This document shows, one piece after another, positions 55,185-63,031 of a DNA stretch of 64,000 bases. Below the pieces are notes generated by a model. The model ran no database searches. It was not told the origin of the DNA and saw only the letters and a program-made list of their open reading frames with translations. This DNA is from an uncultured Paracoccaceae bacterium (GTDB lineage Bacteria; Pseudomonadota; Alphaproteobacteria; Rhodobacterales; Rhodobacteraceae), in the NCBI GenBank assembly GCA_951812305.1, contig CATOSB010000002.1:620001-684000 (forward strand), read 5' to 3'. A program made the translations under genes and the position numbers. Every line of letters begins with the position of its first letter. Position 1 is the stretch's first letter.

Positions 55185-56264
55185 TTATTCGGCCGGAAAC
55201 ACAAAGCACCGGTCGCGCCGCATCATCAGCCACAGCACCATGCCCGGTTTCGGCAAAAATACCGACGGCACCGTCGCTTTCAGGATCGACCCGTCATGGT
55301 CCATGCGGAATTCGACCAGGCTTTCGGAGCCCAGATAACGTGCGCGCTCCACAACACCCCGCGCAGGCGTGCCATCTTGAGGCGTTGGATTGGGGCCGCG
55401 GCCACTTCTGTCGAAGTCGATCTTCAGGTGCTGTGGGCGGATGACGATCTCAACCTCCGTGCCATCTGCGTATCCCGGGGCAAGGAACTGGCCAAAGATC
55501 GTATCCGTCAAAGCGCCTTGAACTTTGATTTGTAAAATATTGATATCGCTGAAAAATGCTGCCGCATCTCTGTCTATTGGCGTATTGTAGACGTTATAGG
55601 GCGCACCCTGCTGAACGATATGTCCATCGCGCATCAACGCGATTGTGTCCGCCATGCGCATCGCCTCTTCCGGTTCATGCGTGACCAGCAAGACCGCGGT
55701 TCCCTCTTCTTTCAACAGCGCCAAAGTCTCGTCGCGAATCCCGTCTCTCAGGCGGTTGTCGAGGCCTGAGAAAGGTTCATCCATAAGCATGATCTTGGGT
55801 CGGGGCGCAATCGCACGCGCCAAGGCAACGCGCTGTTGCTCTCCGCCCGAAAGCGCGTGCGGGTAACGATCCGCCAAATGCGACAGCGCAACACGATCCA
55901 GCAACTCAGCAACGCGTTTTGAATTCTCGTCCCGCCCGGCTTTGAGGCCAAAGCCGATATTGGCGGCCACGGTCATATGCGGAAACAGGGCGAAATCCTG
56001 AAACATCAACCCGACAGAGCGGTTTTCGGGCGCATCTCCGCGCCCACCGTCGCACACCATCACGCCGTCTATCAGTATCTGGCCGGAATCCGGGGTATCC
56101 ACCCCTGAAATGCAGCGGAGAGTCGTGGATTTTCCGCAACCCGACGGCCCCAGAAGACAGGTCACATACCCGGCCTCGACCGAAAGCGAGACGTCATTCA
56201 CCACGGCGCGGCCCTGATAACGGCGTATCAGATTCCTTGCCTCTAGCCGTGGGTTCGTGGCCAT
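55185..56264 (-). CDS. ABC transporter ATP-binding protein (FbpC/PotA type), orphan
   Basis: A 359-residue ATPase with Walker A GPSGCGKST, Q-loop FQDFALFPHM, signature LSGGEQQR, Walker B IMLMDEPFSGLD, H-loop VTHEPEEAM and a TOBE-like C-terminus. The QDFALFPH and SGLDNRLRD forms are usual in Fe(III)/spermidine-type ATPases. No permease or binding protein gene adjoins it: its neighbours are the RTX gene and an SDR gene. The partner is therefore encoded elsewhere or has been lost. The stop is 28 bp from the convergent RTX gene. Confidence 0.88.
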   Translation of the reverse strand: MATNPRLEARNLIRRYQGRAVVNDVSLSVEAGYVTCLLGPSGCGKSTTLRCISGVDTPDSGQILIDGVMVCDGGRGDAPENRSVGLMFQDFALFPHMTVAANIGFGLKAGRDENSKRVAELLDRVALSHLADRYPHALSGGEQQRVALARAIAPRPKIMLMDEPFSGLDNRLRDGIRDETLALLKEEGTAVLLVTHEPEEAMRMADTIALMRDGHIVQQGAPYNVYNTPIDRDAAAFFSDINILQIKVQGALTDTIFGQFLAPGYADGTEVEIVIRPQHLKIDFDRSGRGPNPTPQDGTPARGVVERARYLGSESLVEFRMDHDGSILKATVPSVFLPKPGMVLWLMMRRDRCFVFPAE

Positions 56265-56338
56265 GCTGCCTCTAATTCCTGATCAATTCCGTCGGACTTA
56301 TGGCAGATAGCAATCCGGAATGCGCAGGGCAAGCGTGC

Positions 56339-57118
56339 TTACATAGTGGAATTCACGCCACCACCGTCCAAAAGCAGGTTTTGACCTACGATAAACCCGG
56401 CATGTTGCGAACACAGGAACGCACAGGCCGAACCGAATTCGGCGGGCGTGCCGTATCGGCGGGCGGGTATGGTTGCGAAACGCTTTTCGCGCGCATCCTG
56501 TAGCGAAATGCCTTCAGCCTTTGCAACGCCTCCATCCAGCGAATCCGCCCGGTCCGTGGCATGGATGCCGGGAAGCAGGTTGTTGATCGTCACGCCCGCG
56601 GCGGCCACTTGACGCGACGTGCCAGCGACATAGCCGGTCAGACCGGCGCGGGCAGAATTCGACAGCCCGAGAACAGGGATCGGCGCCTTTACGGATTGCG
56701 ACGTAATGTTCACCACCCTGCCCCAGCCGCGATCCATCATGCCCGGGACAAGCGCCTTGATATAAGCAATTGGCGTCAACATGTTGGCGTCGAGTGCCTT
56801 GATGAAATCATCGCGTTCCCAATCGGTCCACATGCCCGGCGGCGGCCCGCCTGCGTTGTTCACAAGGATGTCGACGTCGCCAGCGGCATCCAGTACCGCG
56901 GCGCGCCCGTCATCGGTCGTGACATCCACCGCAACCTCGGCAACTTCGACGCCAAATTCATCCCGAATGGCGCTGGCAGATGCTGAAAGTGCCTCTGCCC
57001 CGCGTGCGTTCATCACAAGGTTCACACCAGCCTCAGCCAGCGCGCGTGCGCAACCAAGCCCAAGTCCCTTTGATGATGCGCAGACCAGCGCGCGTTTGTC
57101 TTTTATTCCCAGGTCCAT
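56339..57118 (-). CDS. SDR-family oxidoreductase (atypical active site)
   Basis: A 259-residue SDR. It has ASSKGLGLGCARALAEAG (Rossmann), NNAGG and NITSQSVKAPIPVLGLSNSARAG. The usual YxxxK is replaced by an LSNSAR pattern seen in a known branch of 3-oxoacyl-reductase-like SDRs, so the mechanism may differ. The start MDLGIKDKRALV (57118) is chosen; 16 further upstream codons look non-conserved. It is 74 bp upstream of the orphan ABC ATPase on the same strand. Confidence 0.85.
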   Translation of the reverse strand: MDLGIKDKRALVCASSKGLGLGCARALAEAGVNLVMNARGAEALSASASAIRDEFGVEVAEVAVDVTTDDGRAAVLDAAGDVDILVNNAGGPPPGMWTDWERDDFIKALDANMLTPIAYIKALVPGMMDRGWGRVVNITSQSVKAPIPVLGLSNSARAGLTGYVAGTSRQVAAAGVTINNLLPGIHATDRADSLDGGVAKAEGISLQDAREKRFATIPARRYGTPAEFGSACAFLCSQHAGFIVGQNLLLDGGGVNSTM

Positions 57119-57434
57119 TTCGGTGCCTCCCGCCAAAAAATCCATGTCACCCCCGACTAACACCATCGGAACGCAACCAAAAGCCGCCGTATATCCGCGT
57201 GTTAACCGAATGTTGGTTCAAATATCGGAGTAATTACCCAAAGTCAGAGGTAATGTTCCGGTTAACGAAACAATAACTGTCGCCAATCGAGCAAAAAAAC
57301 CAATATCGTTGACGCAATGCGATGCAATCCATAGAAACGAGAGTGTCTTGGCGGGTGGGGTACGTCAGTTTGATCCGATGGGGTGGATCTTGCTTTAGCG
57401 TAGCCGTCAATGAAACGTGTTGGGCTGCAAACGC
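57119..57434. other. Intergenic region, SDR / Hint gene
   Basis: 316 bp, AT-richer than its surroundings. It holds divergent promoters for the SDR and the Hint gene. GTTAAC-type words occur twice (57211, 57257) but do not form a full CtrA-like site. No gene or RNA is supported. Confidence 0.4.
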
Positions 57435-58457
57435 ATGAGTGATTTGGGTCATTATAACCGCGCGGCGTCGCAGGGCGTTCGGGTGTTCCCTGCCCGGTTT
57501 TTTTCTGTCTCCAACGGCGCCAACCTTGGCGACCCGGTCTCAGATGCCTCCGAAATGATGTTGGACGATATTTATCAACTGTCACCTGACGCTGCCCGTC
57601 TTCGTCTGGCACTGTCGGCAGTTGATGGCGTTTCGCATATGATCGTCGCCGAAGGATCGCAAATCGGTGATCAGGCGGCAGAGGTGCACATGGATTGCTG
57701 CGCAACATTCATGGCGCCTGATGGTAAGATTGTCGAAGCAATAGTTCTGGTCGAACTGGAAACCGGAACCAATCTGGTTGCCGCCACATATTTGATGCCG
57801 CTGGCGGACATGCGCCCGCGCCTCGACTACGCATTGGTCAATATCGACACATCCAACCCGCGTGCGAAATTCGCGTCGCTGGCATCGGTCAGTTTCAGCC
57901 GGGGCACACGGATCACCTTGGCAACCGGCGAACAGCGCCGGATCGAGGACCTGCGCGTCGGTGACAAGGTGCTGACCCGCGACAACGGCGTTCAACCGGT
58001 GCGTTGGATCGGACATCAGACTGTGCGGGCAACCGGTGCGATGGCACCCATCGTGATTTCAAAGGGAACATTCAACAACACCCGCGAGCTTCGTCTGAGC
58101 CCTAATCAGCGCCTGTTCGTTTACCAGCGCGAGGACAAGCTGAACGCCGGTCAGGCCGAGGTGACGGTGAAGGCCGAGCTGCTGGTCAATGGCGATAGCG
58201 TCACGCGGTCAGACGGTGGGTTTGTCGATTATTACCAGATCCTGTTCGACAATCATGAATTTATCTTTGCCGAGGGCATCGCCACGGAAAGCATGACCAT
58301 TGACCATCGCACCAGCCCCGCGCTGCCGCGCGAGGTGCAGGAGCGGATCGGTTTCAACTCGATGACTCGCGGCGGCCCGCATCCCAAGGACATCACCGAA
58401 GGGATGCTCGACAGCGCCATTGCCGCCGATCTGATCCGAAAGGCAAGTTTGCTTTAG
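57435..58457 (+). CDS. Hint-domain protein
   Basis: A 340-residue protein of the Hint_2 type that is common in roseobacters. An N-terminal module of unknown type is followed by a Hint domain at about 150-290: FSRGTRITLATGEQRRIEDL, GDKVLTRDNGVQPVRWIG and a DNHEFIFAEGIATESM end. Compared with the nearby RTX-Hint protein, Ser replaces the usual Cys at the domain start (SFSRGT), so autocatalytic splicing or cleavage through Cys1 is unlikely. The start MSDLGHYN is chosen. It converges with the broken Hint gene, with a 4-bp overlap of stops. Confidence 0.82.
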   Translation: MSDLGHYNRAASQGVRVFPARFFSVSNGANLGDPVSDASEMMLDDIYQLSPDAARLRLALSAVDGVSHMIVAEGSQIGDQAAEVHMDCCATFMAPDGKIVEAIVLVELETGTNLVAATYLMPLADMRPRLDYALVNIDTSNPRAKFASLASVSFSRGTRITLATGEQRRIEDLRVGDKVLTRDNGVQPVRWIGHQTVRATGAMAPIVISKGTFNNTRELRLSPNQRLFVYQREDKLNAGQAEVTVKAELLVNGDSVTRSDGGFVDYYQILFDNHEFIFAEGIATESMTIDHRTSPALPREVQERIGFNSMTRGGPHPKDITEGMLDSAIAADLIRKASLL

Positions 58458-59562
58458 GCTGCGACCCCTGCACCAAGCATCTTCTGGATTTTTTGCGGCA
58501 ACAGCCGCCGACTGGAGATGCGGGGCAACGGGTTTTCCGCGATCGCACGCTCGTCGCCGTAAAGGTCCAGGTATTCCTGATAATTGTCAAAGGCTTGCCG
58601 CCCCGGCACATCCAGATACGTCTCGCTTGCCGCACCATTGGCAAGGATAACGTCATGCGCTTCGGTTTCGACGTGGTAGATTGTGAACCTCTCCGGGAGT
58701 TCCGCAAACGGTACCCACGTTATCGAGTGCCCGTTCACCAGCGCCGAAGCGTTGATCACGCAGCCATCGACAATCATGCCGTGATCGCCAGTTACAATGA
58801 GGTCTGTGTGGGTCCCAAGTGTACCGGCAGATATGCGGACCATGGCGGCGCGTGGCCCTGAAAACACTTTAACCACGGTCTGGCGTCCGACCCATTTGAC
58901 GAACGTTTCACGCCCATTTGCAGTGATCAGCGTGTCACCGATGTTCAGATCTTCAATGGGCAGCTCTCCGTTCCGGGTCGCTATCAAAGTGCCCTCGGCG
59001 AAACACACCATGAATTGGCTTTGGTTAAGATCACCGGGATAGGCAAGCGTGGCCCTGAAAACACTTTAACCACGGTCTGGCGTCCGACCCATTTGACGAA
59101 CGTTTCACGCCCATTTGCAGTGATCAGCGTGTCACCGATGTTCAGATCTTCAATGGGCAGCTCTCCGTTCCGGGTCGCTATCAAAGTGCCCTCGGCGAAA
59201 CACACCATGAATTGGCTTTGGTTAAGATCACCGGGATAGGCAAGCGTGGCTGGAAAATTGGCTGTGGCAACATCATTGACCGCAAACAACAAGACGACGT
59301 TGGACGGGGTGAGAACGGCGACAAACTCATCGAGCCCAATCGTAAGCGTGCCTTGAAACGTTCCGGTAACGCCGCCACCATTGTCGATTGCGATGTCTTC
59401 TCCAATATCGAAGAAGCCATCATCAGGTGCCGGTGGTGTCTCAACATCGATCAGATCGTCATCGTTGTCGAATGGCGCGCCAACAGCGATGTAGTTACCG
59501 CCACCGGTGTCGATATATTGTTGAAATGATCTGAATGCATAAACAGCCAATGTTGCCCCCAT
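58454..59562 (-). pseudogene. Hint-domain protein gene broken by a tandem duplication
   Basis: The 5' part (59562 inward) encodes an N-terminal module (GATLAVYAFRSFQQYIDTGG onward) running into MVCFAEGTLIATRNGELPIE. The 3' part repeats MVCFAEGTLIATRNGELPIE and continues the Hint domain to the C-terminus. A 197-bp segment is present twice, which shifts the frame. The first reading ends in a short false tail. Removing one copy restores a continuous protein of about 303 residues. An internal ATG at 59011 could still give a 185-residue piece with the full Hint domain. Confidence 0.88.
58851..59244. repeat. 197-bp perfect tandem duplication
   Basis: Two direct copies (58851-59047 and 59048-59244) lie inside the Hint gene. 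The junctions share GCGTGG at the start of copy 1, between the copies and after copy 2, indicating a duplication at 6-bp microhomology. 197 is not a multiple of three, hence the frameshift. Confidence 0.92.
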
Positions 59563-59776
59563 CTCATGGCTACGAACGCAAACACCATAGGGTTCGTCCC
59601 ATATGAAACAAGAGACAAACTAATCTCGGCACCGATTAGTTCACGGTTAGTTAACCGACCTACAATCTTAGGCAGAGCACTTTCGAATATTCTGCACGCG
59701 AAACATGCCTTGTTGGCGGGAATTCAGGTTCTCACGACGATTGCCCTACCGTTCGCTCTGACCTATATCCGCCGAC

Positions 59777-61384
59777 ATGTTGGACCATTCCTCAAACGCG
59801 CCCACCCTACCGCCCGAGATTGCCCGGCGGCGGACATTCGCGATCATCTCGCATCCGGATGCGGGCAAGACGACGCTGACAGAAAAGTTCCTGCTTTACG
59901 GCGGTGCGATCCAGATGGCGGGACAGGTGCGGGCAAAGGGCGAAGCGCGGCGCACGCGGTCGGATTTCATGCAGATGGAAAAGGACCGTGGAATTTCGGT
60001 TTCAGCTTCGGCAATGTCGTTTGATTTCGAAAACTTCCGCTTCAATCTGGTCGACACACCCGGCCACTCGGATTTCTCCGAGGATACATACCGAACTTTA
60101 ACCGCTGTAGACGCGGCGGTCATGGTAATCGACGGTGCGAAAGGCGTGGAAAGCCAGACACAGAAACTGTTCGAGGTCTGCCGCCTGCGCGATCTGCCGA
60201 TCCTGACATTCTGCAACAAAATGGACCGCGAAAGCCGCGATACGTTTGAGATCATTGATGAAATTCAGGAAATGCTGGCAATCGATGTCACACCGGCAAG
60301 CTGGCCGATTGGCGTCGGCTCTGACTTTCTTGGTTGCTATGACATCCTGAATGATCGCCTTGAGCTGATGGATCGCGCAGACCGCAACAAGGTCGCGGAA
60401 AGCATCCAGATCGATGGCATCGAGGACCCGAAGATTGCCGATCATGTTCCGCCACATCTGCTGGAAACCCTGCGCGAAGAGCTGGAGATGGCGAAAGAGC
60501 TGTTGCCAACGCTCGACCCGCAGGCGCTGCTGGATGGTACGATGTCGCCGATCTGGTTTGGCTCGGCGATCAATTCCTTCGGGGTCAAAGAACTGATGGA
60601 CGGCATCGGCACTTACGGGCCCGAACCGCAGCCACAATCCGCTGAACCGCGACAGGTGTCGCCCGAAGAATCAAAGGTCGCGGGCTTCGTGTTCAAGGTT
60701 CAGGCGAATATGGACCCAAAGCACCGTGACAGGGTTGCCTTTCTGCGTATGGCATCGGGCCATTTCAAACGCGGCATGAAACTGACCCATGTGCGTACGA
60801 AAAAGCCGATGGCGATATCCAATCCGGTTCTGTTTCTGGCGTCTGACAGGGAATTGGCCGAGGAGGCATGGGCCGGGGACATCATCGGCATCCCGAACCA
60901 CGGGCAACTGCGCATCGGTGATACCTTGACTGAAGGCGAGGCGATCCGGGTATCCGGCATCCCCTCATTCGCGCCGGAACTTCTGCAAGGCGTGCGTGCG
61001 GGCGACCCAATGAAGGCAAAGCATCTCGATAAGGCGTTGATGCAGTTTGCCGAAGAAGGTGCGGCCAAGGTGTTCAAACCGATGATCGGCGCAGGCTTCA
61101 TCATCGGTGTCGTCGGCGCGCTGCAATTCGAGGTGCTCGCAAGCCGGATTGAACTGGAATACGGCCTGCCGGTGCGGTTCGAGGCGTCGCAATTCACCTC
61201 AGCCCGTTGGGTCAACGGCCCCCGCGACGCCGTAGACAAGCTCGCGCAAGCCAACAAGCAACATATTTCATACGACCATGACGGCGATGTCGTGTACCTG
61301 ACGCGCCTGCAATGGGACATCGACCGGGTCGAGCGTGACTATCCCGATCTGACGCTGACAGCGACGAAAGAAATGATGGTGTGA
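59777..61384 (+). CDS. prfC: Peptide chain release factor 3
   Basis: A 535-residue translational GTPase with G1 SHPDAGKTTLTEK, an EF-G-like switch I (DRGISVSASAM), G3 DTPGHSDFSEDTYR and G4 NKMDRESRD. The C-terminal RF3 domains are complete, ending in YPDLTLTATKE. It recycles RF1/RF2 from the ribosome. The start MLDHSSNAPTLPPEIARRR is normal. A weak hairpin follows and then, 60 bp on, the second IS630 copy. Confidence 0.96.
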   Translation: MLDHSSNAPTLPPEIARRRTFAIISHPDAGKTTLTEKFLLYGGAIQMAGQVRAKGEARRTRSDFMQMEKDRGISVSASAMSFDFENFRFNLVDTPGHSDFSEDTYRTLTAVDAAVMVIDGAKGVESQTQKLFEVCRLRDLPILTFCNKMDRESRDTFEIIDEIQEMLAIDVTPASWPIGVGSDFLGCYDILNDRLELMDRADRNKVAESIQIDGIEDPKIADHVPPHLLETLREELEMAKELLPTLDPQALLDGTMSPIWFGSAINSFGVKELMDGIGTYGPEPQPQSAEPRQVSPEESKVAGFVFKVQANMDPKHRDRVAFLRMASGHFKRGMKLTHVRTKKPMAISNPVLFLASDRELAEEAWAGDIIGIPNHGQLRIGDTLTEGEAIRVSGIPSFAPELLQGVRAGDPMKAKHLDKALMQFAEEGAAKVFKPMIGAGFIIGVVGALQFEVLASRIELEYGLPVRFEASQFTSARWVNGPRDAVDKLAQANKQHISYDHDGDVVYLTRLQWDIDRVERDYPDLTLTATKEMMV

Positions 61385-61386
61385 AA

Positions 61387-61419
61387 GAAAACCCGCCACG
61401 CGATGCGTGACGGGCTTTC
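61387..61419 (+). terminator. Probable prfC terminator
   Basis: CCCGCCACGC / GCGTGACGGG form a 10-bp stem with one mismatch and a GAT loop, flanked by GAAAA and CTTTC. The T run is short. It starts three bases after the prfC stop. Confidence 0.55.
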
Positions 61420-61522
61420 AGAAAGCGCGTATTGCGACGGCCTAGAGCGTCGTCCTTGAAATCTGAATCGATGGGATTCCCACGTGGCAGGTTTTGTGAT
61501 TCACCATATGTGGAGGTGGATC

Positions 61523-61960
61523 ATGGGCAAATCGCTATCACTGGATATTCGGGAACGTGTCGTCGCTTTGGTTGATGACGGCCTTTCCTGCCATGAGGCT
61601 GCGCGGCGTTTACGGATATCAGCTGCCAGCGCGGTGCGGATCATGCAACGTAAGAGGCGAACGGGTGGGGTGAGAGCTGCGCCTCAAGGCCGCCCTCGGC
61701 GCAGCAAGCTGGATGTGGTCTCAAACTGGCTTAAGACACGCGTGGAAGCCGAGCCGGATATCACTATGCCGGAACTGGCCGAGGTGCTGAAACAGGAACA
61801 TGCCCTCACCGCGACACCGGCGATGCTCTCGCGTTATCTGATCCATCGTCTTGGGTTCACATATAAAAAAATCCCTGATCGCGACGGAGCGGCTGCGCAA
61901 ACGGGTGCGCGCTGCCAGGTACGAGTGGCAGCACCGCCGGATGCCGAGGATGCGCCTTGA
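61523..61960 (+). CDS. IS630 transposase, N-terminal frame (orfA), copy 2
   Basis: The same 145-codon reading as copy 1 from MGKSLSLDIRERVV, with the HTH region. The A7 run at 61865-61871 is the presumed shift site into orfB. Confidence 0.85.
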   Translation: MGKSLSLDIRERVVALVDDGLSCHEAARRLRISAASAVRIMQRKRRTGGVRAAPQGRPRRSKLDVVSNWLKTRVEAEPDITMPELAEVLKQEHALTATPAMLSRYLIHRLGFTYKKIPDRDGAAAQTGARCQVRVAAPPDAEDAP

Positions 61961-62480
61961 GCCGCACCGGCTGGTTTTTATCGACGAAACAGCTGTCACG
62001 ACCAAGATGACACGGCTTCGTGGTCGATCCCCACGCGGCACCCGGCTGGAAGCCGACGCGCCCTTCGGCCACTGGCGCACCCAGACCTTCATCGCGGGCC
62101 TGCGGATCGACGAACTCAGCGCCCCCTGGGTGCTGGACGGCCCCATGAACCGCGCCGCGTTCGACCTCTACATCGAGACCCAGCTGGCTCCAACGTTGCA
62201 GCCGGGCGATGTGGTGATCGCCGACAACCTGTCATCGCACAAATCGGCCAATGCGCAGGAACTGCTGAAGTCGCAAGGCAGCTGGCTGCTCTTCCTGCCG
62301 CCGTATTCGCCCGATCTCAACCCGATCGAAATGGCGTACTCGAAACTCAAGGCACACCTGCGTCGGCTCAAGGCCCGCACCTTCGACGCCCTTTTCCAAT
62401 CCGTCGCCCAAACCTGCGACCTCTTCCCGCCAACCGAGTGCCGAAACCTCTTCAAAGCTGCCGGATATGTTGCAGATTAG
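61851..62480 (+). CDS. IS630 transposase, C-terminal frame (orfB, DDE domain), copy 2
   Basis: 209 codons, identical in reading to copy 1, with the three acidic segments VFIDETAV, VVIADNLSSHKS and DLNPIEMAYSKL. Confidence 0.88.
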   Translation: MGSHIKKSLIATERLRKRVRAARYEWQHRRMPRMRLEPHRLVFIDETAVTTKMTRLRGRSPRGTRLEADAPFGHWRTQTFIAGLRIDELSAPWVLDGPMNRAAFDLYIETQLAPTLQPGDVVIADNLSSHKSANAQELLKSQGSWLLFLPPYSPDLNPIEMAYSKLKAHLRRLKARTFDALFQSVAQTCDLFPPTECRNLFKAAGYVAD

Positions 62481-62492
62481 ATGGACGACGCT

Positions 62493-62630
62493 CTAGACTT
62501 CGCCAGCTTCACGCGTGGCGAGATCATCCCGACGACCAGGACGGCGTACCCAGAACACGAAGATCAGGTAAACCATTCCCAGAACCGCCATCGTCGCAGC
62601 ACCTGGAACCAAATAAGGTGTAAGGTCCAT
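62493..62630 (-). CDS. Small single-pass membrane protein, function unknown
   Basis: 45 residues: MDLTPYLVPGAATMAVLGMV at the start, one hydrophobic helix (about 8-31) and a basic then mixed tail (RRPGRRDDLATREAGEV). GAGGAG lies about 9 bases before the ATG, which supports expression and this start over longer frames. The TAG stop is where IS630 copy 2 inserted; the duplication of TA keeps it. I do not recognise a family. Confidence 0.62.
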   Translation of the reverse strand: MDLTPYLVPGAATMAVLGMVYLIFVFWVRRPGRRDDLATREAGEV

Positions 62631-63031
62631 GAGATTTCTCCTCAATTGCGCGACTTCCGTTAAAAAATTGATTTTGGACCCAGTTGTGACCAAACCATGT
62701 GAATCTTGCGACTTGGCGGATTTTTGCACCGCAAACGCGCATTGAATGGCGCGCACGGTGACCAATGCTCAATTTGTGAAAAGTTTATTCACAATTTGGC
62801 GACAATCGACGCTGCGCCTGCGTCGTCGCTTCCTGACCAACATATTGGAATATATCCGGTAATTCTTCGCCGATAACTGGCAAGAATGCGTTCACTTAGC
62901 CATCTCGTGCGCCTGTGCAACTTGACCGCAAGGCATTCGCCAACTAGACAGGCGCGCGACGAAGGATGGGCAATTCGGCTCATCGGGCCGCCTTATCGAT
63001 GCGGTCAAACACCGCCGACTGAAAGGCAATA
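62631..63031. other. Divergent intergenic region, small membrane protein / DEAD-box helicase
   Basis: 401 bp with no supportable gene. It includes the inverted repeat TTGTGAA / TTCACAA separated by 7 bp (62774-62794). That could be an operator; it is not an FNR-type site. The region is AT-rich around 62640-62700 and 62770-62800, where promoters of both genes could lie. Confidence 0.45.

Larger units (their letters stand above)
61445..62493 (+). mobile_element. IS630-family insertion sequence, copy 2
   Basis: 1049 bp, the same termini as copy 1 and inverted relative to it. The TA duplication lies at 61443-61444 and 62494-62495. Pre-insertion sequence would read GGCCTAGACTT, so it hit a CTAG inside the stop codon of the small membrane gene on the other strand, leaving that stop intact. 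Confidence 0.95.

Noticed and set aside
57211..57265. GTTAAC words resembling CtrA sites upstream of the Hint gene
   Set aside because: Spacing does not give TTAA-N7-TTAA; only half-sites.
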